Source: an uncultured Bartonella sp.
Lineage (GTDB): Bacteria > Pseudomonadota > Alphaproteobacteria > Rhizobiales > Rhizobiaceae
Direction of reading: 5' to 3'
Assembly (NCBI RefSeq): GCF_946479275.1
Contig: NZ_CAMLFE010000003.1
Span: 393,061 to 457,060, forward strand
DNA length: 64,000 nt
In this document: piece after piece, positions 56,603 to 64,000 of the stretch
How positions within the stretch are numbered: the first letter of the stretch is position 1
Layout: the number at the start of each line of letters is the position of its first letter
The notes under the pieces: model-generated
Databases searched by the model: none
Told to the model about the DNA's origin: nothing
Seen by the model: the letters and a program-made list of their open reading frames with translations, nothing else
Program-made: the position numbers and the translations under genes

Positions 56603-58050
56603 TGTTTCTTCTCCACTTTTGTCTCGCCGCCAGCCTTGGCTTTATCAGCCGCATTTTCTTTATTGCCGTTACTGCTTTTTTCTTCCGTTTCACCCTGTGG
56701 CAACCGCATGAAGATTTCGATCCGGCGGTTTTCGGCTGCATAAGGATCAGCTTTGTTTTTTAACTGATGATCGGCATAGCCTTCAACGCGGAGAATCCGT
56801 TTTTCGTCAAGCCCCCCACGAACCAGCATGTAATAAGCCATTTGTGCGCGAGAGCTTGATAATTGCCAGTTATCGTAAGTTGCACTTTTATAGGGGCGTG
56901 AATCGGTGTGACCGGCAATGACAACATCGCCCTTTTTATTTTGCAGAATTTTTGCGACACCGGCTAAAAGATCAACCACTTTTTTATCCGGCTTAGCCGA
57001 ACCGACAGAAAACATGCCATAATGGGCCTGGTCCATCAGCTCTATCGCCACACCATCTTTGACCGAAACAACCCGAACCATCGGTTGTTGGGTACTTTTC
57101 GCATCTTTGATAAGTTTGCTGAGCTCGCTCGAGATTTCACGGACTACAGCTGGCAAAGATTTGTCTTTTGCTGCTTCTTGTGGTGTTTCTGCTTTGGTCA
57201 CACTGATCTGTTGCTCGATTGTTTGCGCCGAAGTTCCAGCTGCCCCTCCTGTTTGTTTTTCTTTTTCGCTTTGCGGCGTCTGCTCGCCTGCTTTCTCTGC
57301 TTCGTTATTTAAAGCGTTTTCAGCCTTTTTCTCTTCGCCAGCCGTCGCATTTTGCTGTTGAGCGGACTGTTCGGCAGCCTGTACCGGCTTGCCCTCATTT
57401 CCAGGAGTTTCCGTCTCGCTTGCATGTTCGGGAATTGCAACCCCCGGCTGACTTGGCAATTTGGCATCACGCCCGCCGGAATTCTGGCTTGGTCCGCCAT
57501 CTGCTTCGGCTATTTCGTGAGACGCATTTTTTGTCCAGTAATCGGGTGAAAAAGGATCCCGATACGCTGTTCCTTCGCTTGCTCCTTTTTGCGAACCGCC
57601 TTCGGCATTGCCGCCCGCTCCGCTTTCACTTTCTTGATCGGCAGCAGATTTTTGGGCAATTTTATCGAGCTCTTCGTAAGGCTCGCTCATCATTTTTTGC
57701 TGTTCGGCACTACTTTGTTTGTCGCCTGCTTCTTTCGACCCCGGTTCGCCATGGGCTTCATTACCGGATTTTATATCGTTGTCGCCGACCGCATCGTTAT
57801 CCTGAATACCTTTCGGATTGGTGCGCCGGTCAACCAATTTGATAGGATTGAAATAGCTCGCAACGGCAGCTTTAGTTTCTTCATTTGCAGCATTGATAAG
57901 CCACATAACAAGAAAGAACGCCATCATGGACGTCATAAAATCGGCGTAAGCAACTTCCCATGCGCCGCCGTGATGCTCGCCTTCATCCTGACCGCCACGA
58001 CGGACGATGATTATTTCATCATGAGGTTTTTCGGGCTCGTCTGAACTCAT
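56599..58050 (-). CDS. motB: Flagellar motor stator protein MotB
   Basis: Stator subunit anchoring MotA to murein, 483 residues (longer than the enterobacterial 308). One membrane helix near residue 30 contains the proton-conducting Asp in YADFMTSMMAFFLVMWLIN. A long low-complexity linker rich in Glu, Gln, Gly and Ala spans about 75-300. The C-terminal OmpA-like murein-binding domain has VVIAGHTDSRPYK and NRRIEIFM. motA is not in the window. Confidence 0.95.
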   Translation of the reverse strand: MSSDEPEKPHDEIIIVRRGGQDEGEHHGGAWEVAYADFMTSMMAFFLVMWLINAANEETKAAVASYFNPIKLVDRRTNPKGIQDNDAVGDNDIKSGNEAHGEPGSKEAGDKQSSAEQQKMMSEPYEELDKIAQKSAADQESESGAGGNAEGGSQKGASEGTAYRDPFSPDYWTKNASHEIAEADGGPSQNSGGRDAKLPSQPGVAIPEHASETETPGNEGKPVQAAEQSAQQQNATAGEEKKAENALNNEAEKAGEQTPQSEKEKQTGGAAGTSAQTIEQQISVTKAETPQEAAKDKSLPAVVREISSELSKLIKDAKSTQQPMVRVVSVKDGVAIELMDQAHYGMFSVGSAKPDKKVVDLLAGVAKILQNKKGDVVIAGHTDSRPYKSATYDNWQLSSSRAQMAYYMLVRGGLDEKRILRVEGYADHQLKNKADPYAAENRRIEIFMRLPQGETEEKSSNGNKENAADKAKAGGETKVEKKQ

Positions 58051-58805
58051 TCTACCAGCCCCTTCAATTCTTTCATAATCGGTTCAAGTCGCGTTGCGAT
58101 GACCTCGTTGCCCAATTCCAGCCTTATGTCGGCTGAATCGGTTGGCCGCAAAACAAACTTGTCCTTGTCAAAATCCGGCCGCTGTTCCAAAGCTTTCAGC
58201 AGTTCTTCATTGCCTTCGATAACCAATGGCTGCTTGGCTGAAACTGCCTCTTTGGCAATACGTTTTGCAAAATCGTTCAAAGCATCGTCGTGCATTTTGT
58301 CGCCAATAAATGCGCCAAGTATTTTTGCAACATCGGTGCTGATGTCTTCAAGCATTTCATCAAAGCCTTTTTTCAGACTTTCATCCAGATTTCCGGCAAC
58401 TTCCGTAATGGTTTTTGACTTCAATTCGCTCAAAGCTTTTTCATGTTCGGCGATGAGAGTTTGCTTTTCTTGTGCAAACTTTGCTTCCATTTCAGATTTT
58501 GTTTGCGCAACAGCTTCATCAACAGCCTGTTTTCTTAGCTCTTCTGCATTGGCTTTCGTCTCCATTACGAGAGAAGCTTCATCAAAGCTGTCTTCAGGTT
58601 TATCTTCTTTGTGGTTGAAGTCGACCATTCCGTCGGCTTCAACAACGGATTCCTCTTCATGAACGGGGATTTCCGCATCCATCGGCAATACTTCAACCTC
58701 GGTATCAGGAATTTTACGAGGCGCAAAATCGCTCAAAAAATGGGAAAGCGAAGCCGCTTTCTTGTTTTCCATTTCTGTGTTGCTGTTATCCATTGCGCTT
58801 ATCAT
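58047..58805 (-). CDS. FliH-like flagellar protein between fliF and motB
   Basis: Cytoplasmic acidic protein of 252 residues. An unstructured acidic N-terminus (to about 75) is followed by a long helical segment (EELRKQAVDEAVAQTKSEME) and a C-terminal region rich in LEV-type hydrophobics (FAKRIAKEAV; SADIRLELGNEVIATRLEPI). This helix-then-globular layout and the position fit FliH, the regulator of the export ATPase FliI, but sequence identity to FliH is weak. It overlaps motB by four bases. Confidence 0.6.
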   Translation of the reverse strand: MISAMDNSNTEMENKKAASLSHFLSDFAPRKIPDTEVEVLPMDAEIPVHEEESVVEADGMVDFNHKEDKPEDSFDEASLVMETKANAEELRKQAVDEAVAQTKSEMEAKFAQEKQTLIAEHEKALSELKSKTITEVAGNLDESLKKGFDEMLEDISTDVAKILGAFIGDKMHDDALNDFAKRIAKEAVSAKQPLVIEGNEELLKALEQRPDFDKDKFVLRPTDSADIRLELGNEVIATRLEPIMKELKGLVE

Positions 58806-58832
58806 CTTTCACCCGGGGTTTTACGGCCGTTA

Positions 58833-60509
58833 TCAAGCTGCTTGTGCCGGTGTTCCTTTGTTGTCGTCTTCCTGTACCCACTCGCGCAGGACATTTGCAA
58901 AACGGTCTTCATCCATCGAAATCATCTGATCAAGGCGGTTCTGCGGCGGAACACGCATACGAGAACGCAAATCTTGTAGTCCATCCTCATCCGGTATCAT
59001 ATTACCATCAAACCCTTCATTCTTGCTAGCCTCATTCGGTAGAGCCGGCATATTCTCCGGTCCGGCCAAGGCACTTTCATTGGCTCCCGACAGTGCAAGC
59101 TGGTTACCATGCATTTCGCGCATCAGCGGACGTACGCCTAAGAACATGATGAGCAAAACTGCAATGACAAGGGCTGCACCATTTACAAGACCAGACGTAT
59201 ATTTTGACAGAGACTGCCAGATCGGTGTCGAGACAGGCTGCATATTTTCATCGTCGTTAGAGACAAAATCGACAGCCGTTACATTGATAATATCACCACG
59301 GTCGGGATCAAGTCCGGACGCTGTTGCGACCATTTGACGGATGCGGTTGACCTGATCATCAACATAATTGGCCGGTGCCGGTGCTTCCTTATCACTGGGT
59401 TTCAACCGTGAACGGTCGATAACAACGGCAACAGCAAGTTTCTTGACATTGAAACCGTCGCTGACTGTGGAAATTGTTTTCGAGTTGATTTCGTAATTAG
59501 TCGTTTCTTCACGGCGGTCCTTTTTATCGGAAGAGTTTTCGCCCGCACCGCCTGCAATTTCTTCTTGCGGAATGTTTTGTTCAACACCGACAGCGCCGTT
59601 ATTACGATTGTTCTGGGCGTCACCCTGATCGCGGACAGTGCGAACCGAACGCGCAACCTGTGAATCCGGATTATAAATGGTTTCATTCGTCTGGCGACGG
59701 TCGGTATCCAATGCAACCTGAACGCTTGTCTGGAAGTGATCCATGCCGAGATATGGAGCCAATTGTTTGCGGATGTTTTCATCAATCTGCGCGGCAACCT
59801 GCCGTTCAAGCGAAGCCATCATGACAGGTGCACCGTTCATCGCGTCGGTTCCGGAAGCTAAAAGCTTGCCGCTTGTATCAAGCACTGTAACCGAACTTGC
59901 TTCGAGAGACGGAATGGCTGCTGCGACCAACTGGCGAATGGATTGTGCAGACTCCGTGGCAAAATTGCCATCCGTGCGGATGACAACAGAAGCAGACGGT
60001 TTCTGGTTTGCACGACGGAAAGAGCCTTTATCCGGCAAAACAATGTGAACACGTGCAGCTTTAACCCCCTGCACTGCCTGAATCGTACGGGCAATTTCAC
60101 CTTCCAGTGCACGTTGACGTGTAATTTCCTGCATAAAAGAAGTAAGCCCCAGAGAACCCATATTGTCAAAAAGTTCATAGCCGGCATTGTTGGATGTCGG
60201 CAGGCCTTTTTCGGCAAGAAACATACGTGCTTTTTCAGCCTGTCCAACGGGAACTTGAACAGATGTACCATCGGAAGAGACATCAAAAGCAATGCCTGCT
60301 TCACCCAATGCCATGCCCATACGATTGACATCGTCACGGGTAAGCCCGACATAAAGCGTCTCGTAAGTCGGTCGGGTGAGATAAAAGCTTGAAAACAGAA
60401 TCGTTCCGAATAATGCAACCCCGACCAGACCCAGAGCAATCAGGCGTTTGGCGCCCAATTTGCCAAGTGCCGAGCCAATCGAAGAAAACAGAGCCAGTAT
60501 TCTATCCAT
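58833..60509 (-). CDS. fliF: Flagellar MS-ring protein FliF
   Basis: Inner-membrane ring on which the basal body is built, 558 residues. Two membrane helices (about 24-45, LIALGLVGVALFGTILFSS; and about 435-455, GAALVIAVLLIMFLGV) flank a large periplasmic region with YceF/YscJ-type motifs ETLYVGLTRDDVNRMG and ITRQRALEGEIARTIQAVQG. The cytoplasmic tail is acidic with the FliG-binding EDRFANVLREWVQED. Only 27 bp separate it from the FliH-like gene. Confidence 0.96.
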   Translation of the reverse strand: MDRILALFSSIGSALGKLGAKRLIALGLVGVALFGTILFSSFYLTRPTYETLYVGLTRDDVNRMGMALGEAGIAFDVSSDGTSVQVPVGQAEKARMFLAEKGLPTSNNAGYELFDNMGSLGLTSFMQEITRQRALEGEIARTIQAVQGVKAARVHIVLPDKGSFRRANQKPSASVVIRTDGNFATESAQSIRQLVAAAIPSLEASSVTVLDTSGKLLASGTDAMNGAPVMMASLERQVAAQIDENIRKQLAPYLGMDHFQTSVQVALDTDRRQTNETIYNPDSQVARSVRTVRDQGDAQNNRNNGAVGVEQNIPQEEIAGGAGENSSDKKDRREETTNYEINSKTISTVSDGFNVKKLAVAVVIDRSRLKPSDKEAPAPANYVDDQVNRIRQMVATASGLDPDRGDIINVTAVDFVSNDDENMQPVSTPIWQSLSKYTSGLVNGAALVIAVLLIMFLGVRPLMREMHGNQLALSGANESALAGPENMPALPNEASKNEGFDGNMIPDEDGLQDLRSRMRVPPQNRLDQMISMDEDRFANVLREWVQEDDNKGTPAQAA

Positions 60510-60784
60510 CTATCTTTACCGTATTAATTGGGCAGAAACCCGTTGTTTCTCGTCAGAAATATAGGCTTTAAAAGCTGACATATCCCTAACTTTACTTTGC
60601 ACCATAGTGGCTGAAGCTTGCGCGAAGGTGAACAAGAGGTTGGGCACAGTGCGACATCTGATACTCTTCACCTTATGGTTAATAGGCAATGGAAACTATT
60701 GTCACCCTTGAATGGACGTGGTACCCAAAACCGGCTAGCCTCTGTTGGAAAATCGACCACTCGACAATCGGGGTGAGCTGCGGC
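60510..60784. other. Divergent region between fliF and the small lipoprotein gene
   Basis: About 275 bp with an inverted repeat AAGGTGAA/TTCACCTT (60625-60632 and 60667-60674) and a GGCTAGCC palindrome near 60734. It should hold the minus-strand fliF promoter and the promoter for whatever transcript is ended by the plus-strand terminator at 60785. Confidence 0.45.
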
Positions 60785-60809
60785 ACAACATGTTTTTCAT
60801 GTTGTTTTA
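60785..60809 (+). terminator. Plus-strand intrinsic terminator or attenuator ahead of the lipoprotein gene
   Basis: ACAACATG (60785-60792) pairs with CATGTTGT (60798-60805) around TTTTT and is followed by TTTATT. It lies 41 bp before the lipoprotein start; no plus-strand gene precedes it in this region. Confidence 0.7.
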
Positions 60810-60849
60810 TTGCGGGGGTACCAATTGGGATAAATTAAAAGGATAATCG

Positions 60850-61215
60850 ATGTACCGTTTATTTTTCACAGCTATTTTGTGTTTGCCGCTTGTTGCCTGT
60901 GGCGGCTCGAAAAAAACCTGTAGCTCGCGAGAGGTGCTGGATGCTCTTCATGACAAGCTCGTTATCGGGATGAACTATCAAGCTGGAGTTGATGGCTATT
61001 ACGACGGCCAAAAGGCCAAAATTACTTTGACCGACCCTCGGACAATTGGTCCAAGCGGTGATTTTATGCGTTGTTCCGTAGCTATGAAATTAACCCACTA
61101 CGTCGACCCGAAAACAAATGTACGCTACCCGCAGCCTTTGGAAAAAACTGTTCCAATGCCGTTCAGCTTCAAAGATGTTGATGCGATGATTACGGAAATC
61201 AGGGTTGCCCAATAA
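60850..61215 (+). CDS. Small putative lipoprotein next to fliF/fliC
   Basis: Protein of 121 residues with a lipoprotein signal: hydrophobic FFTAILCLPL followed by the lipobox LVAC (Cys17). The mature part is short, with one further cysteine pair (KKTCSS; FMRCSV), and ends VDAMITEIRVAQ. AAAAGGA precedes the ATG. No family is recognised. It is encoded between fliF and the flagellins on the opposite strand, so a flagellar link is only positional. Its expression may be gated by the hairpin at 60785-60809. Confidence 0.75.
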   Translation: MYRLFFTAILCLPLVACGGSKKTCSSREVLDALHDKLVIGMNYQAGVDGYYDGQKAKITLTDPRTIGPSGDFMRCSVAMKLTHYVDPKTNVRYPQPLEKTVPMPFSFKDVDAMITEIRVAQ

Positions 61216-61391
61216 GTTTTGCGCGATTTTTCGGGCAATCCCTTCAACTTTTCACCATTTGCGTGAAAAATCCGGCACAACGAATAATCTGCCAGAAAAT
61301 CTGGTGGAGCCTGAATAAGCCTATGAAGATAAATGCTTGAAACACACATGGAACAAAAAACATTTCGAATAGGCAAAGAATAGAGATAAAG

Positions 61392-61420
61392 AAAAAGGCC
61401 GCGTTTTACGCGGCCTTTTT
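61392..61420. terminator. Bidirectional terminator between the lipoprotein gene and fliC
   Basis: AAAAAGGCCGCG (61392-61403) pairs with CGCGGCCTTTTT (61409-61420), loop TTTTA. It ends fliC on the minus strand and probably the lipoprotein transcript on the plus strand. A nearly identical hairpin lies after the second flagellin. Confidence 0.92.
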
Positions 61421-61437
61421 AAATTGATAGAGCAACT

Positions 61438-61457
61438 CCGGTTGCATTTGCAACCGG
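61438..61457 (-). repeat. Inverted repeat in the fliC 3' UTR
   Basis: CCGGTTGC and GCAACCGG pair around ATTT between the fliC stop and its terminator. The second flagellin has the same element with the left arm degraded (near 62958-62977). Confidence 0.65.
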
Positions 61458-61473
61458 AAGAGCATGATTGTCA

Positions 61474-62595
61474 TTACTGACGGAACAGCGACAAGATGTT
61501 CTGGCTGTTCTGGTTGGCAATTGACAAAGCCTGAATGCCCAATTGCTGTTGAACCTGCAAAGAAGCAAGGCGGGCAGATTCTGCATTCATATCGGCATCA
61601 ACCAGTGAACCGACACCTTTATCAACGGCATCCATCAACTTGCTGACATAGTCGATCTGGCCTGTAACCTGAGCTTTCGCAGCACCAAGTGTTGCACCAG
61701 CCGTAACAACATTGGACGTTGCAGTCGTGACTTTGCCCTGAATAGCTTTAATAATCTTCTCCATACCTGACGCAGAAACATTGCTAAAATCAGCGTTAGC
61801 AAAATCCTTCACTGTCAATTTGTCTGCTACGTCAGTTAAGGCTTTTACGGCGTCGTCATAAGTCTTTTGTGGATTGGTAGAGGTAGAGGCACCTCCTCCG
61901 GCACCTCCTTCTTGAGCACCAGGGGTCGAGGTCGGGTTATCCAAAGCCACTTTCGCAGACTTGATGGCGTCTAACAGTTTACTAAGAGTTTTGTTTTCAT
62001 CCGTATTGGTCGTATCATACGAGCCGAAGACATCCGATAAGACACCTTTGGACAAATCGAATGTGCCGTTAGCGCCCTTGGTTGCAAAGTTGAGTTCTTT
62101 ACCGCCAACATCAATCATATCAACATAAACAGCCGAACCTTCACGACGATAAGAACCGGCAATACGAACTGACTCACCATTATTACCAAGAATGTTCTTT
62201 TCAGCCAAAGATGCCGAATAAACAGCTGACTGAATATCATTCATATTGGCTCTGATATCAGCCTGAATCTTTGTAACATCGCCTGAACCTTTTTCATAGG
62301 CAGTGGTCAAAGATTTCTGGATGTTATCAAGATAATCTTTCGATTTATCAATGGTTGCGTTAGCAACATCAATCTGGCTTTTACCCAAAGCCATCGCATC
62401 GGAAACAGAACTTAATGCATTACGGTCGGATTTCATCATGGATGAAATTGACCAATAAGCGGTGTTGTCGGATGCTTCGTTAATGCGCAAGCCCGTTGAA
62501 ACACGGCGCTGCGTTGTGTCCATATTATCACCAATTGAACGCAGTGTTTGCAAAGCATTCATAGCGGATTGGTTGGTAAGTAGACTTGTACCCAT
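61474..62595 (-). CDS. fliC: Flagellin FliC (first copy)
   Basis: Filament subunit of 373 residues. Conserved D0/D1 ends: MGTSLLTNQSAMNALQTLRS and RRVSTGLRINEASDNTAYWS at the N-terminus; NQNSQNILSLFRQ at the C-terminus. The middle (about residues 185-265) is short and variable, with a Gly/Ala/Ser patch (GAQEGGAGGGASTS). The last 100 residues are almost identical to the second flagellin. The ribosome site AAGGGA sits inside a leader hairpin. As in other alphaproteobacteria, the short flagellin lacks large D2/D3 domains. Confidence 0.96.
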   Translation of the reverse strand: MGTSLLTNQSAMNALQTLRSIGDNMDTTQRRVSTGLRINEASDNTAYWSISSMMKSDRNALSSVSDAMALGKSQIDVANATIDKSKDYLDNIQKSLTTAYEKGSGDVTKIQADIRANMNDIQSAVYSASLAEKNILGNNGESVRIAGSYRREGSAVYVDMIDVGGKELNFATKGANGTFDLSKGVLSDVFGSYDTTNTDENKTLSKLLDAIKSAKVALDNPTSTPGAQEGGAGGGASTSTNPQKTYDDAVKALTDVADKLTVKDFANADFSNVSASGMEKIIKAIQGKVTTATSNVVTAGATLGAAKAQVTGQIDYVSKLMDAVDKGVGSLVDADMNAESARLASLQVQQQLGIQALSIANQNSQNILSLFRQ

Positions 62596-62601
62596 AATAA
62601 T

Positions 62602-62702
62602 TGTCCCTTCGGATTAGAATTTAACAGGGACATGCTGGCCAACCAGCGGGTGACAGAGCGGCTTCATGCCTATCAGTTTTGTCGGTGTTCTTTTAAAACA
62701 CC
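62602..62702 (-). promoter_or_regulatory. Structured 5' leader of fliC with sequestered ribosome site
   Basis: Three stems on the minus-strand mRNA: GGTGTT/AACACC (62702-62697 with 62689-62684), GCTGG/CCAGC (62647-62643 with 62638-62634), and TGTCCCT/AGGGACA (62632-62626 with 62608-62602). The last arm contains the Shine-Dalgarno AGGGA, eight bases before the ATG. Such a leader is the expected target of FlbT-type regulation. Confidence 0.7.
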
Positions 62703-62723
62703 TCACTAACCTGTCACGCCTTA

Positions 62724-62752
62724 TATATACGTTATAATGGTTTAAATGTAAA
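62724..62752 (-). promoter_or_regulatory. Sigma70-like promoter of fliC
   Basis: On the minus strand TTTACA (62752-62747), a 17-bp spacer and TATATA (62729-62724). It would start transcription near 62717, giving a leader of about 120 bases that includes the three hairpins. Confidence 0.6.
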
Positions 62753-62910
62753 TATACTTTATAAAAAATAATATAAATTTTATTTTTATTTATCTTTAAC
62801 ATTTATCATTATGTTTTTATTACGGTTTTTAAGAAAATGACAATGTTTTAGTTAGCCGGCTTATGTTTTTATTTTCGCTACATGCTGCAATAAATATAAA
62901 ATGGCAATAA
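62753..62910. other. AT-rich spacer between the two flagellin genes
   Basis: Roughly 160 bp upstream of the fliC promoter and downstream of the second flagellin terminator; dense in A and T with no gene. It may carry activator sites for fliC. Confidence 0.4.
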
Positions 62911-62941
62911 AAAAAGGCCGCGTAAATGACGCGGCCTTTTT
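62911..62941 (-). terminator. Terminator of the second flagellin gene
   Basis: AAAAAGGCCGCGT (62911-62923) pairs with ACGCGGCCTTTTT (62929-62941). Same core as the terminator of the first copy, indicating duplication of the 3' flank together with the gene. Confidence 0.92.
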
Positions 62942-62993
62942 AATTGATAGAGCAACTCCGGTTAGAGATGCAACCGGAAGAGCATGATTGCCA

Positions 62994-64000
62994 TTATTGG
63001 CGGAACAGCGACAAGATGTTCTGGCTGTTCTGGTTGGCAATTGACAAAGCCTGAATGCCCAATTGCTGTTGAACCTGCAAAGAAGCAAGGCGGGCAGATT
63101 CTGCATTCATATCGGCATCAACCAGTGAACCGACACCTTTATCAACGGCATCCATCAACTTGCTGACATAGTCGATCTGGCCTGTAACCTGTGCTTTCGC
63201 AGCACCAAGTGTTGCACCGGCAGTAACAACATTAGACGTTGCAGTCGTGACTTTACTCTGAACAGCCTTCAAGACCTGTTCCATTGTTGACGAAGAAATA
63301 CCGGAAAAATTCGTGTTTACGAAGTCCATAACAGTCATTTTTCCAGCAGCTTCAACAATAGGTTTCAAAGCATTGTCTACAGCGCTTTTTGTCGATGTTA
63401 CATTACCTTGTGCGGTTGTAACAGCTGTTTGAAGAGTAGCATCGCCCGGATTTGCAGCTGCAGCTGCTTTAGCAGCAGTCAGGTCTGACTGGGCCTGAGC
63501 ATACTTTGACTGTGCACTAACCAATGTTGCATCCAAGGCTTTAAGACCAGCGGGGTCATCGGCAGCAGGAGTAGCAGGAGCAGGATTCTCTTCCTGAGCA
63601 CCCGGATCGCTGGGAGCACTTGCTGCAAAGCCAGTGCCAAAAACAGATTGCAAAACACCCTTTGACAAATCAAAGGTGCCATCAGCCTTTTTTGTTGCAA
63701 AGTTAAGGTCGGCACCGCCAACGTCGATCATATCAACATAAACATTCGAGCCTTCACGACGATAGGAACCGGCGATACGGACTGACTCACCACTATTACC
63801 AAGAATGTTCTTTTCAGCCAAAGATGCAGAATAAACAGATGACTGAATATCATTCATATTGGCTTTGATATCAGCCTGAATCTTTGCAACATCGCCTGAA
63901 CCTTTTTCATAGGCAGTGGTCAAAGATTTCTGAATGTTATCAAGGTAATCTTTCGATTTATCAATGGTTGCGTTAGCAACATCAATCTGGCTTTTACCCA
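62994..64000 (-). CDS. fliC: Flagellin FliC (second copy), N-terminus cut by window edge
   Basis: The frame is open to the right edge, giving about 335 residues; the first 70 or so lie outside. The N-terminal portion (IDKSKDYLDNIQKSLTTAYE) and the last 100 residues match the first copy almost exactly. The variable middle (about 80-190 of the visible part) differs and is longer, Ala-rich and helical (AQSDLTAAKAAAAANPGD; TTAQGNVTSTKSAVDNA) with a Pro/Ala patch (ENPAPATPAADDPAG). It reads toward the first copy but has its own terminator. Confidence 0.95.
   Translation of the reverse strand, partial: GKSQIDVANATIDKSKDYLDNIQKSLTTAYEKGSGDVAKIQADIKANMNDIQSSVYSASLAEKNILGNSGESVRIAGSYRREGSNVYVDMIDVGGADLNFATKKADGTFDLSKGVLQSVFGTGFAASAPSDPGAQEENPAPATPAADDPAGLKALDATLVSAQSKYAQAQSDLTAAKAAAAANPGDATLQTAVTTAQGNVTSTKSAVDNALKPIVEAAGKMTVMDFVNTNFSGISSSTMEQVLKAVQSKVTTATSNVVTAGATLGAAKAQVTGQIDYVSKLMDAVDKGVGSLVDADMNAESARLASLQVQQQLGIQALSIANQNSQNILSLFRQ

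Overview
The window looks like a chromosomal segment of a flagellated alphaproteobacterium of the order Hyphomicrobiales (Rhizobiales), most plausibly Bartonellaceae. Three things point there: the flagellar block fliC-fliF-(FliH-like)-motB-motC-fliK/motD-transglycosylase-ftcR-flgE-flgK-flgL-flaF-flbT-flgD-fliQ, which follows the Brucella/Rhizobium plan; the obgE-proB-proA-nadD-rsfS-rlmH-envC-ctpA-rppH housekeeping run; and an IalB-family gene. The base composition is moderately AT-rich. Intact leuD, proA and proB suggest a lineage that keeps amino-acid synthesis, such as the insect-gut Bartonella group. The genus is an inference from gene content, not a sequence match.

Layout: 1-4500 holds a dipeptide-uptake cassette on the minus strand (M24 peptidase, then two tandem DppA binding proteins, the second cut by the window edge). 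4800-8440 has aldA, kdsD and galU. 8700-16800 has an MltB-like lytic transglycosylase, an SGNH-like protein, a metallopeptidase-family protein that has lost its zinc motif, leuD, an M3 oligopeptidase and an orphan peptide-binding protein. 17400-25440 has mgtE behind a structured leader, typA, ppa, two MHS-type MFS transporters and a YggT protein. 25550-28830 is a heavy-metal module: a small HMA chaperone, a ZntR/CadR-like MerR regulator and a His-rich ZntA-type ATPase. The ATPase is driven from a textbook MerR promoter with a 19-bp spacer. 28890-40770 is mostly conserved housekeeping (ialB, rppH, ctpA, envC, rlmH, rsfS, nadD, proA, proB, obgE, rlmE, ppx/gppA).

From tRNA-Gln(CTG) at 41093 to about 45980 gene density drops. 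This stretch holds an 83-residue acidic protein, an orphan phnN diverging from purU, and a 243-residue disordered protein of unknown function that has its own ribosome site and terminator. The rest is flagellar and read from the minus strand. fliF, the FliH-like gene, motB, motC and fliK are closely packed, the last four joined by 4-base stop/start overlaps. Two flagellin genes in tandem share near-identical ends and 3' hairpins but differ in the middle.

Most noteworthy: the fliC leader can fold so that its Shine-Dalgarno sequence is base-paired, which fits FlbT-type control of flagellin mRNA (flbT is in the same locus); FliK/MotD carries ten exact 5-residue repeats; the metallopeptidase HExxH is replaced by QExxR; a plus-strand terminator just before a small lipoprotein gene has no upstream gene to terminate; and fliQ ends next to unrelated genes where flhA and fliR would be expected. 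No CRISPR array, prophage, insertion sequence or complete novel defence system was seen.
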